A stretch of DNA of 64,000 bases from Azospirillum brasilense. GTDB taxonomy: Bacteria > Pseudomonadota > Alphaproteobacteria > Azospirillales > Azospirillaceae. The stretch is taken from positions 1 to 64,000 of the forward strand of contig NZ_QOKV01000019.1 in NCBI RefSeq assembly GCF_008365405.1, given 5' to 3'. Below the pieces are notes generated by a model that saw only the letters and a program-made list of their open reading frames with translations, was not told the DNA's origin and did not search any database. Made by a program: the position numbers and the translations under genes. Positions 40,434-48,390 of the stretch are shown one piece after another (position 1 is the stretch's first letter; the number at the start of each line of letters is the position of its first letter).

Positions 40434-41571
40434 GGACGAGCACTCAGCGACGGAAAACGGTGTGGACGGCGGCGAGGGAGGCGGCGACGGCAAGGCGCTG
40501 CGGCGGGGCTGGACGACGGGCGCCTGCGCCACCGCTGCCACGCGCGCGGCCTGCGGGGCGCTGTTCTCCGGCGACTTTCCCGATCCGGTGACGGTAACCC
40601 TGCCCGGCGGCCAGACGCCAGCCTTCGCGCTCGCCTGGACGGACCGCGGCGACGGTTGGGCGGCGGCGGGGGTGGTGAAGGACGCCGGCGACGACCCGGA
40701 CGTCACCCACGGCGCGCTGATCCGCGCCCGCGTCCGCCGCGCCGAACCGGGCCAGGGCGTGGTCTTCCGCGCAGGCGAGGGGGTGGGCATGGTGACCCGC
40801 CCCGGCCTGCCGGTCCCGGTCGGCGAACCGGCCATCAACCCGGTGCCCCGCGCGATGATCCGCCAAGCGGTCGCGGAGGCCGCGGCGCTGGCCGGCGAGG
40901 CTCCCGACGTCGTCGTCGAGGTCTCGGTGGAGAATGGGGAGGCGCTGGCCCGCCGCACCATGAACCCGCGGCTGGGCATCCTTGGCGGGCTGTCGATCCT
41001 GGGGACGACGGGGATCGTCGTGCCCTATTCCTGCGCGGCCTGGATCGCGTCCATCCAGCGCGGCGTCGACGTGGCGCGGGCGGCGGGGCTGGGCCACGTC
41101 GCGGCCTGCACCGGCGACACCTCGGAAAAGGCGGTGATCGCGCGCTACGGCCTGCCGGAGCACGCGCTGCTCGACATGGGCGACTTTGCCGGAGGCACGC
41201 TCAAGTACCTGCGCCGCCACCCGATCCCGCGCCTGACCCTGTGCGGCGGCTTCGCCAAGTTCGGCAAGCTGGCGCGGGGTCTGCTCGACCTGCATTCCAA
41301 GCGCGGCAGCGTCGATCTGGACTGGCTGGCTGATCGCATGGCCGAACTGGGCGCCACCCCGGAGGCCGTGGCGGAAGCCCGCGCCGCCAACACCGCCGCG
41401 CAGGTCCTGAGCATCGCCAGGGACGCCGGCCTGCCGCTGGCCGACCGCGTGGCGGCGCTGGCCCAGCGCACGGCGCTGGAGACGCTGGACGGCGCCCCCG
41501 TCGCGGTCGAGGTGCTGGTCACCGACCGCCAGGGCACCATCGTCGGCGGTTCCGGCTGGGCAGAGCCCTGA
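40432..41571 (+). CDS. cbiD: Cobalt-precorrin-5B / precorrin-5B C1-methyltransferase CbiD
   Basis: This is a 379-residue protein with the CbiD signature KALRRGWTTGACATAATRAA, DAGDDPDVTHGA, NPVPRAMI, GTTGIVVPYSCAAWIASIQRGVDVA, GFAKFGKLARGLLDLHSKRGSVDL. CbiD methylates C1 of the ring during acetyl removal in the oxygen-independent route. Here it lies among aerobic-route genes, and no cobF is present, so it probably fills that step. Start at ATG overlapping the cobA start; a GTG at 40459 would remove an acidic Gly-rich leader. Convergent with cobM (5 bases). Confidence 0.93.
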   Translation: MDEHSATENGVDGGEGGGDGKALRRGWTTGACATAATRAACGALFSGDFPDPVTVTLPGGQTPAFALAWTDRGDGWAAAGVVKDAGDDPDVTHGALIRARVRRAEPGQGVVFRAGEGVGMVTRPGLPVPVGEPAINPVPRAMIRQAVAEAAALAGEAPDVVVEVSVENGEALARRTMNPRLGILGGLSILGTTGIVVPYSCAAWIASIQRGVDVARAAGLGHVAACTGDTSEKAVIARYGLPEHALLDMGDFAGGTLKYLRRHPIPRLTLCGGFAKFGKLARGLLDLHSKRGSVDLDWLADRMAELGATPEAVAEARAANTAAQVLSIARDAGLPLADRVAALAQRTALETLDGAPVAVEVLVTDRQGTIVGGSGWAEP

Positions 41572-41576
41572 GCTTT

Positions 41577-42338
41577 TCACTCCCCCAGCCCCCGGTAGCG
41601 GCGCACGTGCGACCCGTCGTAGAGCGCGCTGCACCGGAAATCCTCCACCCCCAGCGCCGGGCCGACCAGGATCAGGGCGGTGCGCTCCATCGGCGACTCC
41701 GCCACCCGGGCGGCGATGTCGGCCAGCGTGCCGCGCAGCACCCGCTCCTCCGGCCAGCTCGCCCGGTAGACCACCGCCGCCGGGCAGTCGGCGCCGTAGA
41801 GCGGGGTCAGCCGCTCCACCACCCGGTCGATGACGTGGATCGACAGGTGGATGGCCAGCGTCGCGCCCGACCGCCCCAGCACCTCCAGCGTCTCGTTCGC
41901 CGGCATGGCCGAGGCCCGGCCTTCCGTGCGTGTCAAAATCAGCGTCTGGCTGACCTCCGGCAAGGTCAGCTCCCGCCCCAGCGCGGCCGAGGCCGCGGCG
42001 AAGGCCGGCACGCCCGGCGTGATGTCGTAGGGGATGCCCAGCTCGCGCAGCGCCCGCGTCTGTTCGCCGAGCGCGCTGTAGACTGACAGGTCGCCAGAAT
42101 GCAGCCGGGCCACGTCCTGCCCGGCCGCATGCGCCGCCGTGAACTCGGCGACGATCTGGTCGAGCGTCAGCGGGGCGGTGTCGACGATCCGGGCGCCCGG
42201 CGGGGCGTGGGCGATGATCTCCTTCGGCACCAGCGATCCGGCGTAGAGGCAGACCGGGCAGGACGCGATCAGGTCGCGCCCACGCAGGGTCAGCAGGTCG
42301 GGCGCGCCCGGTCCGGCGCCGATGAAATGCACGGTCAT
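41577..42338 (-). CDS. cobM: Precorrin-4 C11-methyltransferase
   Basis: This is a 253-residue SAM methyltransferase of the corrin series. It opens MTVHFIGAGPGAPDLLTLRG and has CPVCLYAGSLVPKEIIAHAPP, VARLHSGDLSVYSALGEQ, GIPYDITPGVPAFAAASAALGRELTLPEVSQTL-type sequence and ASWPEERVLRGTLADIA. The CobM/CbiF identity is clear from the LYAGSLV and LHSGD blocks. It is the last gene of cobL-cobE-cobM, overlapping cobE by four bases. Confidence 0.94.
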   Translation of the reverse strand: MTVHFIGAGPGAPDLLTLRGRDLIASCPVCLYAGSLVPKEIIAHAPPGARIVDTAPLTLDQIVAEFTAAHAAGQDVARLHSGDLSVYSALGEQTRALRELGIPYDITPGVPAFAAASAALGRELTLPEVSQTLILTRTEGRASAMPANETLEVLGRSGATLAIHLSIHVIDRVVERLTPLYGADCPAAVVYRASWPEERVLRGTLADIAARVAESPMERTALILVGPALGVEDFRCSALYDGSHVRRYRGLGE

Positions 42339-42745
42339 GTGGGAATGCCTTCGGAAATCGCGAGCGCGCAGGTGGCGCGTGGGGTGGAACGGCGCGGCAG
42401 CAGAAGGGTGGAGCCCGGCCCGGCGGCGGCCAGCGCCGCAGCCTCCGCGACCGAGGCGACGCCCACCGCGGCCTCGACGCGGGTGGAGCGGGTCTGCACC
42501 CGACCTTGAGCCGCGGCCAACGCTGAATCGTCAATGAATTGCAGCGGCAGGGCGAGCCGGCGCGCCGCTTCGGCCACACCGGCTTCATTGCGCTTGCGCA
42601 ACGGTGCCGCCAGTTGCACAGCGCGGCGCGCGCCTTTGTCCAGCGCGGCCTCCTCGAAGACGGCGTGGACCAACCCGGCGATCTCGTCACCGGGGCACCC
42701 CGCCCGGCAACCGATGCCCGCCGCGATGATTCGATGCGCCGTCAC
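42335..42745 (-). CDS. cobE: Cobalamin biosynthesis protein CobE (CbiG C-terminal-type domain)
   Basis: This is a 136-residue protein starting at GTG. RIIAAGIGCRAGCPGDEIAGLV is the CobE/CbiG-C signature, followed by PLRKRNEAGVAEAARRLALPLQFID, VGVASVAEAAALAAAG and a C-terminal LLPRRSTPRATCALAIS. CbiG opens the lactone in the anaerobic pathway; the role of stand-alone CobE in the aerobic one is not settled, though it is needed. The GTG overlaps the cobL stop as GTGA, and its own stop overlaps the cobM start. Confidence 0.88.
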   Translation of the reverse strand: MTAHRIIAAGIGCRAGCPGDEIAGLVHAVFEEAALDKGARRAVQLAAPLRKRNEAGVAEAARRLALPLQFIDDSALAAAQGRVQTRSTRVEAAVGVASVAEAAALAAAGPGSTLLLPRRSTPRATCALAISEGIPT

Positions 42746-43968
42746 AATGGCTTCTCCGCCAGCCACAGCGTGACCGGCATCAGCGGGCGCCAGCCGGTGA
42801 AGCCGCCGATGGGCGCGGCGCGGCTGACGGCGATCTGCGACAATTGCCCGCCCAGCCGTTTGTGGGTGGCGATCAGCATGGCCTCGCTTTCCAGCGTCAC
42901 GGCGTTGGCGACGATCCGCCCGCCGGGTTTCAGCGCCGACCAGCAGGCGTCCAGCACCCCGTCGTTGGTCAGCCCGCCACCGATGAACACCGCGTCCGGC
43001 GCCGGCAACCCGCCCAGCGCGTCGGGCGCCTTGCCGCGCACCAGCTCCAGCCCCGGCACGCCGAAGGCGGCGGCGTTGGCCGGGATGCGGGCGGCGCGGT
43101 CGGCCTTGTGCTCCACGGCGATGGCGCGGTTCGTCGGATCGCTCAGCATCCATTCGACGCCGATGGAGCCGGAGCCGGCACCGACGTCCCACAGCAGCTC
43201 GCCGCGGCGCGGCGCCAGCCAGGACAGAGTGACGGCGCGGATTTCCCGCTTGGTGATCTGGCCGTCATGCTCGAACCAGTCGTCGGGCAGGCCCGGCGTG
43301 CGGGGCAGGGCGCGGGCGCCGGGCGCGGCGATGCACTCCACCGCCAGCGTGTTCAGGTCGGCTACCCGCTCCGCCGACCACTCTTCCGCCGTCGCAACGA
43401 TGCTGCGCTCGCGCGGGCCGCTCATGGATTCCAGGGCGGTCAGGCGCGACGGTCCGAAGCCGCGCGCCGTCAGCAGCGCCGCCAGCTTGGCAGGGGTCGT
43501 TCCGTCCCAGCACAGAACCAGCAGCCGCGCGCCCGGTTGCAGATGCGGAACGACCAGCTCCAGCGGGCGTCCGTGCACCGTCAGGGTGCCGCAATCCTGC
43601 AACGGCCAGCCCAGGCGGGCGGCGGCGAGGCTGAAGGATGATGGGGCCGGAACGATCGACAGTTCCTCAACCGGAACGAGTTTCGACAGGGTGGCGCCGA
43701 TGCCGTACCAGGACGGGTCGCCGCTGGCCAGCACGCAGACCCGTCGGCCGCGCCGCTCCAGCAGGGCAGGGTAGGCGTCCGACAGCGGGGAGGGCCAAGG
43801 CAGCCGCTCCTGTCCGGCCTGCTCCGGCACCAGCGCCAGATGGCGCGTGCCGCCGGCCAGCAACTCCGCGCCCTCGACCAGCGCGCGGGCGGCGGGCGAC
43901 AGACCGTCCCACCCGTCCTCGCCGATGCCGACGACGCTCAGCCAACGCCCCGGTCCTGTGCTAATCAT
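42742..43968 (-). CDS. cobL: Precorrin-6Y C5,15-methyltransferase (decarboxylating)
   Basis: This is a 408-residue fusion of a CbiE-like N-terminal methyltransferase (about 1-205; WLSVVGIGEDGWDGLSPAAR, VCVLASGDPSWYGIGATL, PAPSSFSLAAARLGWPLQD) and a CbiT-like C-terminal one (about 215-400; DGQITKREIRAVTLSWLAP, LLWDVGAGSGSIGVEWML, GGGLTNDGVLDACWSALKPGG). It methylates C5 and C15 and decarboxylates the acetate on C12. Start is the ATG at MISTGPGRW; a TTG further up is less likely. Divergent from cobK, with only 23 bases between the start codons. Confidence 0.94.
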   Translation of the reverse strand: MISTGPGRWLSVVGIGEDGWDGLSPAARALVEGAELLAGGTRHLALVPEQAGQERLPWPSPLSDAYPALLERRGRRVCVLASGDPSWYGIGATLSKLVPVEELSIVPAPSSFSLAAARLGWPLQDCGTLTVHGRPLELVVPHLQPGARLLVLCWDGTTPAKLAALLTARGFGPSRLTALESMSGPRERSIVATAEEWSAERVADLNTLAVECIAAPGARALPRTPGLPDDWFEHDGQITKREIRAVTLSWLAPRRGELLWDVGAGSGSIGVEWMLSDPTNRAIAVEHKADRAARIPANAAAFGVPGLELVRGKAPDALGGLPAPDAVFIGGGLTNDGVLDACWSALKPGGRIVANAVTLESEAMLIATHKRLGGQLSQIAVSRAAPIGGFTGWRPLMPVTLWLAEKPL

Positions 43969-43991
43969 GGCGCACCCCAAGGAGGACAAGC

Positions 43992-44726
43992 ATGAAGGCG
44001 CTGATTCTGGGCGGCACCACCGAGGCCACGGCGCTGGCCCGCCTGCTCGACGGCCACCCGCGCATCGACGCGGCGGTGTCGCTGGCCGGGCGCACCAAGC
44101 AGCCGGTCCTGCCGCCCCTGCCGACCCGCATCGGCGGCTTCGGCGGGGTGGACGGGCTGGCCGCGCATCTCGTGGAGAACGGCATCGCGGCGGTGGTGGA
44201 CGCCACGCATCCCTTCGCCGACCAGATCTCCGCCAACGCCGCGGCGGCCTGCGCGCGGGTGGGCGTGCCGCTGCTGGTGCTGACCCGCAAGCCGTGGGAG
44301 CCGGGCGAGGGCGACCGCTGGATCGGCGTGCCGGACATGGCTTCCGCCGCCGAGGCGTTGCGCCCGCTCGGCGGGAGCGTCTTCCTGACCATCGGCCGGC
44401 AGGAGGTCGCGGTGTTCGAGGCGGTGCCGGACAAGTGCTACCTGATCCGCGCCGTCGACCCGCCGGAACCGCCGCCGAAGCTGCCGGATCACCGTCTGAT
44501 CCTCGACCGCGGCCCCTTCACGCTGGAGGGGGAATGCGCCCTGCTGGAGGCGCATCGGGTGGAGGTCGTTGTCAGCAAGAACAGCGGCGGCACGGCGACC
44601 GAGGCAAAGCTGCAGGCTGCGCGCCGCCGGGGCATACCCGTGGTGATGGTCGAGCGCCCGCAAGGAAACGGCGTGGCCGAAGTCCACGACGCGGCGGCGG
44701 CGTTGCGGTGGTTGGAGGCGTTCTAG
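43992..44726 (+). CDS. cobK: Precorrin-6A reductase
   Basis: This is a 244-residue NADPH-dependent reductase of the CobK/CbiJ family. Hallmarks are LILGGTTEATALARLLDG, GGFGGVDGLAAHLVENGIAAVVDATHPFADQISANAA, VPLLVLTRKPWEP, GGSVFLTIGRQEVAVF, and VVVSKNSGGTATEAKLQAAR near the end. An excellent RBS (AAGGAGGA) precedes the ATG. It is a single-gene plus-strand unit between two minus-strand cob operons. Confidence 0.94.
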   Translation: MKALILGGTTEATALARLLDGHPRIDAAVSLAGRTKQPVLPPLPTRIGGFGGVDGLAAHLVENGIAAVVDATHPFADQISANAAAACARVGVPLLVLTRKPWEPGEGDRWIGVPDMASAAEALRPLGGSVFLTIGRQEVAVFEAVPDKCYLIRAVDPPEPPPKLPDHRLILDRGPFTLEGECALLEAHRVEVVVSKNSGGTATEAKLQAARRRGIPVVMVERPQGNGVAEVHDAAAALRWLEAF

Positions 44727-44730
44727 AGTC

Positions 44731-44818
44731 GGGCCCCCCTCCCGACCTCCCCCCGCTGCGCAGGGGGAGGAGATGATTCCCTCCCCTGCATAATGGGGGA
44801 GGGTTAGGGTGGGGGCCC
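44731..44818. repeat. REP-like palindromic repeat, copy 1
   Basis: This 88-bp unit is bounded by GGGCCCCC and GGGGGCCC. It is made of two GC-rich hairpins (CTCCCCCCGCTGCGCAGGGGGAG and CCTCCCCTGCATAATGGGGGAGG) separated by ATGATT. It lies between the convergent ends of cobK and cobJ and is almost identical to the unit at 56303. Confidence 0.88.
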
Positions 44819-44833
44819 GTTTCGACACCGCCC

Positions 44834-45613
44834 TCACCCCCACACCCCATAGCTGCGCGGCGTATACACCCACGGCTGCGCGCCGTCGCGCGGCACCAGC
44901 CGGGTGTGCGAGGCGCCGATGATGACGCAGGTCCGCATGTCGGCCTGCGCCGCGTCCACCGCGCCCAGCGTCGTGACGGTCAGCGCCTCGTCGGGGCGGC
45001 CGACCGCCCGGGCGAGGATCACCGGCGTCTCGGCTGACCGCAGGTCGCGCAGCGCGTCGAAGGCGGCGCCGAGCTGCCAGGGGCGGGCGCGGCTGATCGG
45101 GTTGTAGAGCGCGATCACGAAATCCGCTTCCGCCGCCAGACGCAGGCGCTTCAGCACCACCTCCCACGGCTTCAGGTTGTCGGACAGCGAGAGGACGCAG
45201 AAATCATGGCCGAGCGGCGCGCCGGCCCGCGCCGCCGCCGCCTGCATCGCGGAAATACCGGGATCGACCGACAGCGGCACGCGGTGCCACGCCGCGGGTG
45301 CTTCCGGATCGTCCAGCGCCTCGAACACCGCGGCGGCCATGGCGAAGATGCCGGGATCGCCGCCCGACACCACCGCCACCCGGCGGCCTTCCGCCGCCAG
45401 TTGCAGGGCGTGGCGGGCACGGTCCAACTCCACCCGGTTGTCGGAGGCGTGGCGCACCTGCGGCCCCGGCGGCACACGGTCCACATAGGGGAAATAGCCG
45501 ACGAGGTCGGTCGCCTCGGCCAGATCGCGCCGGGCCTCCGGCGTCAGCCAGTCCTCGGTGCCGGGGCCGAGCCCGACGACCTTCAACCATCCGGCCTGCG
45601 GATCGGCGGTCAT
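44834..45613 (-). CDS. cobJ: Precorrin-3B C17-methyltransferase
   Basis: This is a 259-residue SAM methyltransferase that catalyses ring contraction and C17 methylation. LKVVGLGPGTEDWLTPEAR, DLVGYFPYVDRVPPGP, VAVVSGGDPGIFAMAAAVFEA, SVDPGISAMQAAAARAGAPLGHDFCVLSLSDN-type sequence, and FVIALYNPISRARPWQL identify CobJ/CbiH. It is the last gene of cobW-cobN-cobG-cobH-cobI-cobJ, overlapping cobI by four bases (ATGA). Its stop is followed by a REP-like repeat. Confidence 0.94.
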   Translation of the reverse strand: MTADPQAGWLKVVGLGPGTEDWLTPEARRDLAEATDLVGYFPYVDRVPPGPQVRHASDNRVELDRARHALQLAAEGRRVAVVSGGDPGIFAMAAAVFEALDDPEAPAAWHRVPLSVDPGISAMQAAAARAGAPLGHDFCVLSLSDNLKPWEVVLKRLRLAAEADFVIALYNPISRARPWQLGAAFDALRDLRSAETPVILARAVGRPDEALTVTTLGAVDAAQADMRTCVIIGASHTRLVPRDGAQPWVYTPRSYGVWG

Positions 45614-46350
45614 CGCCGCAGCCCTTCGCCGGGGATGACGATCTGCGAGAAATAGGGGGCCGTCTCCGGCGCCTCGCGGAAGGGCATGACGCGCTGGTCC
45701 GCCATGCTTGCCCGCTCGATGTACCAGGCGCGGTCGGCCAGCCCGGCGGCCTCGACGGCGCGGCGGACCTTCGGCAGGTTCTGGCCCAGCTTCATGATGA
45801 CCGCGGCGTCGGCGTTGCGCAGGGCGCGCAGCAGCGCCTCCTCCCCCAGCGTGCCGGGGATGACCGACAGCACGTCGTCGCGCAGGGTCAGCGGGCGCGG
45901 CAGCAGCGAGGCGCTGCACATCATCGACGTGACGCCCGGCACCACCTCCGTCGGGAAGCGCGAGGCCAGCCGCAGGAACAGGTGCATGAAGCTGCCGTAG
46001 AAGAAGGCGTCGCCCTCGTTCAGCGCGGCGATGGAGCGCCCGGCGGCGAGATGCTCGGCCAGCCGCTCGGCGGATTCGTCGAAGAAGGCCTCGATCTGGC
46101 GGCCGTAATCGGGGTGGCTGGGCGGCAGCTCGACCGTCACCGGATAGACCATCGGCAGCTCGATGTGCTCCGCCGTGATGCAGCCGTCGGCGATGCGCCG
46201 GGCTTGGCCGGAGGTGCCGCGCTTGCAGAAATAGGCAACCACCGGGCAGGCGCCGATGGTCCGCATGGCGCGCACGGTCATCAGGTCGGGGTCGCCGGGG
46301 CCGACGCTGACGCCATAGAGGGTGCCGGTGTTTTGCGGTTCGTTGCTCAT
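45610..46350 (-). CDS. cobI: Precorrin-2 C20-methyltransferase
   Basis: This is a 246-residue SAM methyltransferase. LYGVSVGPGDPDLMTVRAMR, ACPVVAYFCKRGTSGQARRIADG, RSIAALNEGDAFFYGSFMHLFLRLASRFP and EVVPGVTSMMCSASLLPRPL identify CobI/CbiL. It overlaps cobH upstream and cobJ downstream by four bases each, so the block is translationally coupled. Confidence 0.94.
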   Translation of the reverse strand: MSNEPQNTGTLYGVSVGPGDPDLMTVRAMRTIGACPVVAYFCKRGTSGQARRIADGCITAEHIELPMVYPVTVELPPSHPDYGRQIEAFFDESAERLAEHLAAGRSIAALNEGDAFFYGSFMHLFLRLASRFPTEVVPGVTSMMCSASLLPRPLTLRDDVLSVIPGTLGEEALLRALRNADAAVIMKLGQNLPKVRRAVEAAGLADRAWYIERASMADQRVMPFREAPETAPYFSQIVIPGEGLRR

Positions 46351-46988
46351 TCCACGTCGCTCGCCAGGGCGTTGACCGCCGCCGCCACCATGGCGCTGCC
46401 GCCGCGCCGGCCCTTGATCGCCAGGAAGGGAAGGCCGAAGGGCGCCTCGGCCAGCGCGTCCTTGCTTTCCGCGGCCCCCACGAAGCCCACCGGGAAGCCC
46501 AGCACCGCCGCCGGCTTCGGCGCGCCGTCGCGGATCATCTCCAGCAGCTTGAACAGGGCGGTCGGCGCGTTGCCGATGGCGACAACGGAGCCGGCGAGCC
46601 GGGGCACCCACAGCTCCAGCGCGGCGGCGGAGCGGGTGTTTTCGACCTGTTTGGCCAGCTCCGGCACCGCCGGGTCGCGCAGGGTGCAGACGACGGCGTT
46701 GTCGGCCGGAAGCCGCGCCCGCGTGATGCCGTGGGCGACCATCTCGCTGTCGCAGAGGATCGCCGCGCCGCCGCGCAGAGCCGTCCGCGCCGCCGTCCCG
46801 ACGTCGGGGGAGAACATCAGGTCCTTGGCCGCGTCCACCATGCCGCAGGCGTGGATGACGCGCACCGCCACGGCTTTCAGGTCGTCGGGGATGGCCGTCA
46901 GGTCGGCCTCCGCCCGGATGGTGGCGAAGGACTGGCGGTAGATGGCCGCTCCATCGCGGATGTAGTCATAAAGCGGCTCAGCGGACAC
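46347..46988 (-). CDS. cobH: Precorrin-8X methylmutase
   Basis: This is a 213-residue enzyme that moves the methyl group from C11 to C12 to give hydrogenobyrinic acid. Hallmarks are DYIRDGAAIYRQSFATIRAEADL, VRVIHACGMVDAAKDLMFSP with the catalytic histidine, ILCDSEMVAHGITRARLP, NAPTALFKLLEMI and PVGFVGAAESKDAL. The start is GTG (VSAEPLYDY), overlapping the end of cobG by 11 bases. Confidence 0.94.
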   Translation of the reverse strand: MSAEPLYDYIRDGAAIYRQSFATIRAEADLTAIPDDLKAVAVRVIHACGMVDAAKDLMFSPDVGTAARTALRGGAAILCDSEMVAHGITRARLPADNAVVCTLRDPAVPELAKQVENTRSAAALELWVPRLAGSVVAIGNAPTALFKLLEMIRDGAPKPAAVLGFPVGFVGAAESKDALAEAPFGLPFLAIKGRRGGSAMVAAAVNALASDVE

Positions 46989-48390
46989 GGGACAACTCCT
47001 CAACAGACAGATCGGCCCCAGACAAAGAGGCAACGGCATTTATGGCCTCGGACGGCGTCAGGCCGGACCGCCAGGGCGTGCCGCCAGGGGCGGCGTTCAG
47101 CGCGATGTCGTAGACGCCGTCCCGTGCGGTGAGCGTGACATCCGCCGCGCCGGGATGGGCGCAGCCTTTCGCGCAGCCGGAGACATGCACCATCCGCACC
47201 GCCTCCAGCAAGCCCGCCGCGCGCGCGGCGATGGCGAGGCCGTCCGCGTGGGTGTCGGTGGTGCCGACGTCGCAGCCGGTGACCCCGCTGCAGGCGGTGA
47301 GCTTCAGGCGGATGTCATGGTGGTCGAGGATGCCGCCGAGGGCGGTGGCTTTCTCGGCGGCGGCGTCCTGGGGGGCGGCCAGCAGCAGGGCGCGCCAGGG
47401 GGTAATGCGGATCTCGTGGGTGAGGGCGGCCAGCGCCTCCAGCCGGTCGACGTCGAGGCGGCCGAAGGGGAAGGCGACGCCCAGCCATGAGGGTTGGCGG
47501 CCGAGGAAGAGTCGGGTCGGCGACGTTTGCCCCCACCCTGACCCTCCCCCGCTTCGCAGGGGAGGGGATTGAAGCTCCCTCTCCTGCGAAGCGGGGGAGG
47601 GAAGGGGCCCATGCGCAGCATGGGAAGGGTGGGGGCAATTGAGCAACCACGCCCCCACCCACTCCCGCAACGCTTCCACCCCCAGCGCCTTGACCAGCCC
47701 GGCCATGCGCCGTGGCGGTTCGGCTAGGGTCTGGCGAAGCTCCAGGAAGGTCCGCGCCAACGCCGCCGCAAGCTCCACCAGATCGCCGGGGCGGCAGTGG
47801 CCCACCACCGCGGCCCCCTCGACCGTCCCGCCCAGCCCGACGCGGAACAGCGGCCCGTCCACCGCCCCTGCCACCGCGTCGAAGCGCACGTCGGTGCCGC
47901 TGTCGAACAGGGGGGCCTGACCGCCGCCGTCGACCAGCCAGCCGAATTTCGGTGGCAGCCGGTGGAGGTCCCGGTCGGCCGCCAGCCGGGCGTCGAGCGC
48001 CAGGGCGTAGGGACGCACGTCCAGCACCGCCGTCCCGTCCAGCCCCGCGGTCGGGGAGGTCAGCACGTTGCGCACCGCCTCGCTCTCCGCGTCCTCCGAG
48101 ACGTAGCCGAGCGCGCGAAGCTCGGCGATCAGCGCCGCCATGTCCGCCGCGGCAACGCCGCGCAGTTGCAGGTTGCCGCGGTGGCTGAGGTCGACCAGAC
48201 CGTTGCCGTAACGACGCCCCAGGTCCGCGATCCGAGCCGCCGAGGCGGCGGGAAGCACCCCCGCCGGAACGCGCACGCGGACCAGCAGCCCGTCGCCGAC
48301 CTCCATGGGGGCGAGAACGCCGGGGCACATGCCGCGTCGGCGGGGTGGATTGCGGGGCAGGGCATTGCAGGGCTGGGTGATCGCGCTCAT
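46978..48390 (-). CDS. cobG: Precorrin-3B synthase, with an in-frame palindromic insertion
   Basis: This is a 470-residue oxygen-dependent enzyme related to sulfite/nitrite reductases, marking the aerobic route. N-terminal ferredoxin-like part: RRRGMCPGVLAPMEVGDGLLVRVRVPAG, VDLSHRGNLQLRGV. The 4Fe-4S ligands are C-x5-C in CSGVTGC and C-x3-C in SGCAKGCAHPG near the C-terminus. Residues about 252-287 are encoded by a 108-bp REP-like palindrome and consist of Pro/Ser/Gly/His-rich sequence foreign to the family. It sits between the two halves of the protein, where a loop is expected. Start at ATG overlapping the cobN stop. Confidence 0.92.
   Translation of the reverse strand: MSAITQPCNALPRNPPRRRGMCPGVLAPMEVGDGLLVRVRVPAGVLPAASAARIADLGRRYGNGLVDLSHRGNLQLRGVAAADMAALIAELRALGYVSEDAESEAVRNVLTSPTAGLDGTAVLDVRPYALALDARLAADRDLHRLPPKFGWLVDGGGQAPLFDSGTDVRFDAVAGAVDGPLFRVGLGGTVEGAAVVGHCRPGDLVELAAALARTFLELRQTLAEPPRRMAGLVKALGVEALREWVGAWLLNCPHPSHAAHGPLPSPASQERELQSPPLRSGGGSGWGQTSPTRLFLGRQPSWLGVAFPFGRLDVDRLEALAALTHEIRITPWRALLLAAPQDAAAEKATALGGILDHHDIRLKLTACSGVTGCDVGTTDTHADGLAIAARAAGLLEAVRMVHVSGCAKGCAHPGAADVTLTARDGVYDIALNAAPGGTPWRSGLTPSEAINAVASLSGADLSVEELSRVR
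47529..47636. repeat. REP-like palindromic repeat inside cobG, copy 2
   Basis: This 108-bp unit is bounded by a perfect 11-bp inverted repeat GCCCCCACCCT/AGGGTGGGGGC. It contains hairpins around CCCCCGCTTCGCAGGGG and CTCCTGCGAAGCGGGGGAGG and an extra CCCATGCGCAGCATGGG dyad. The length is a multiple of three and keeps the cobG frame open. Confidence 0.88.
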
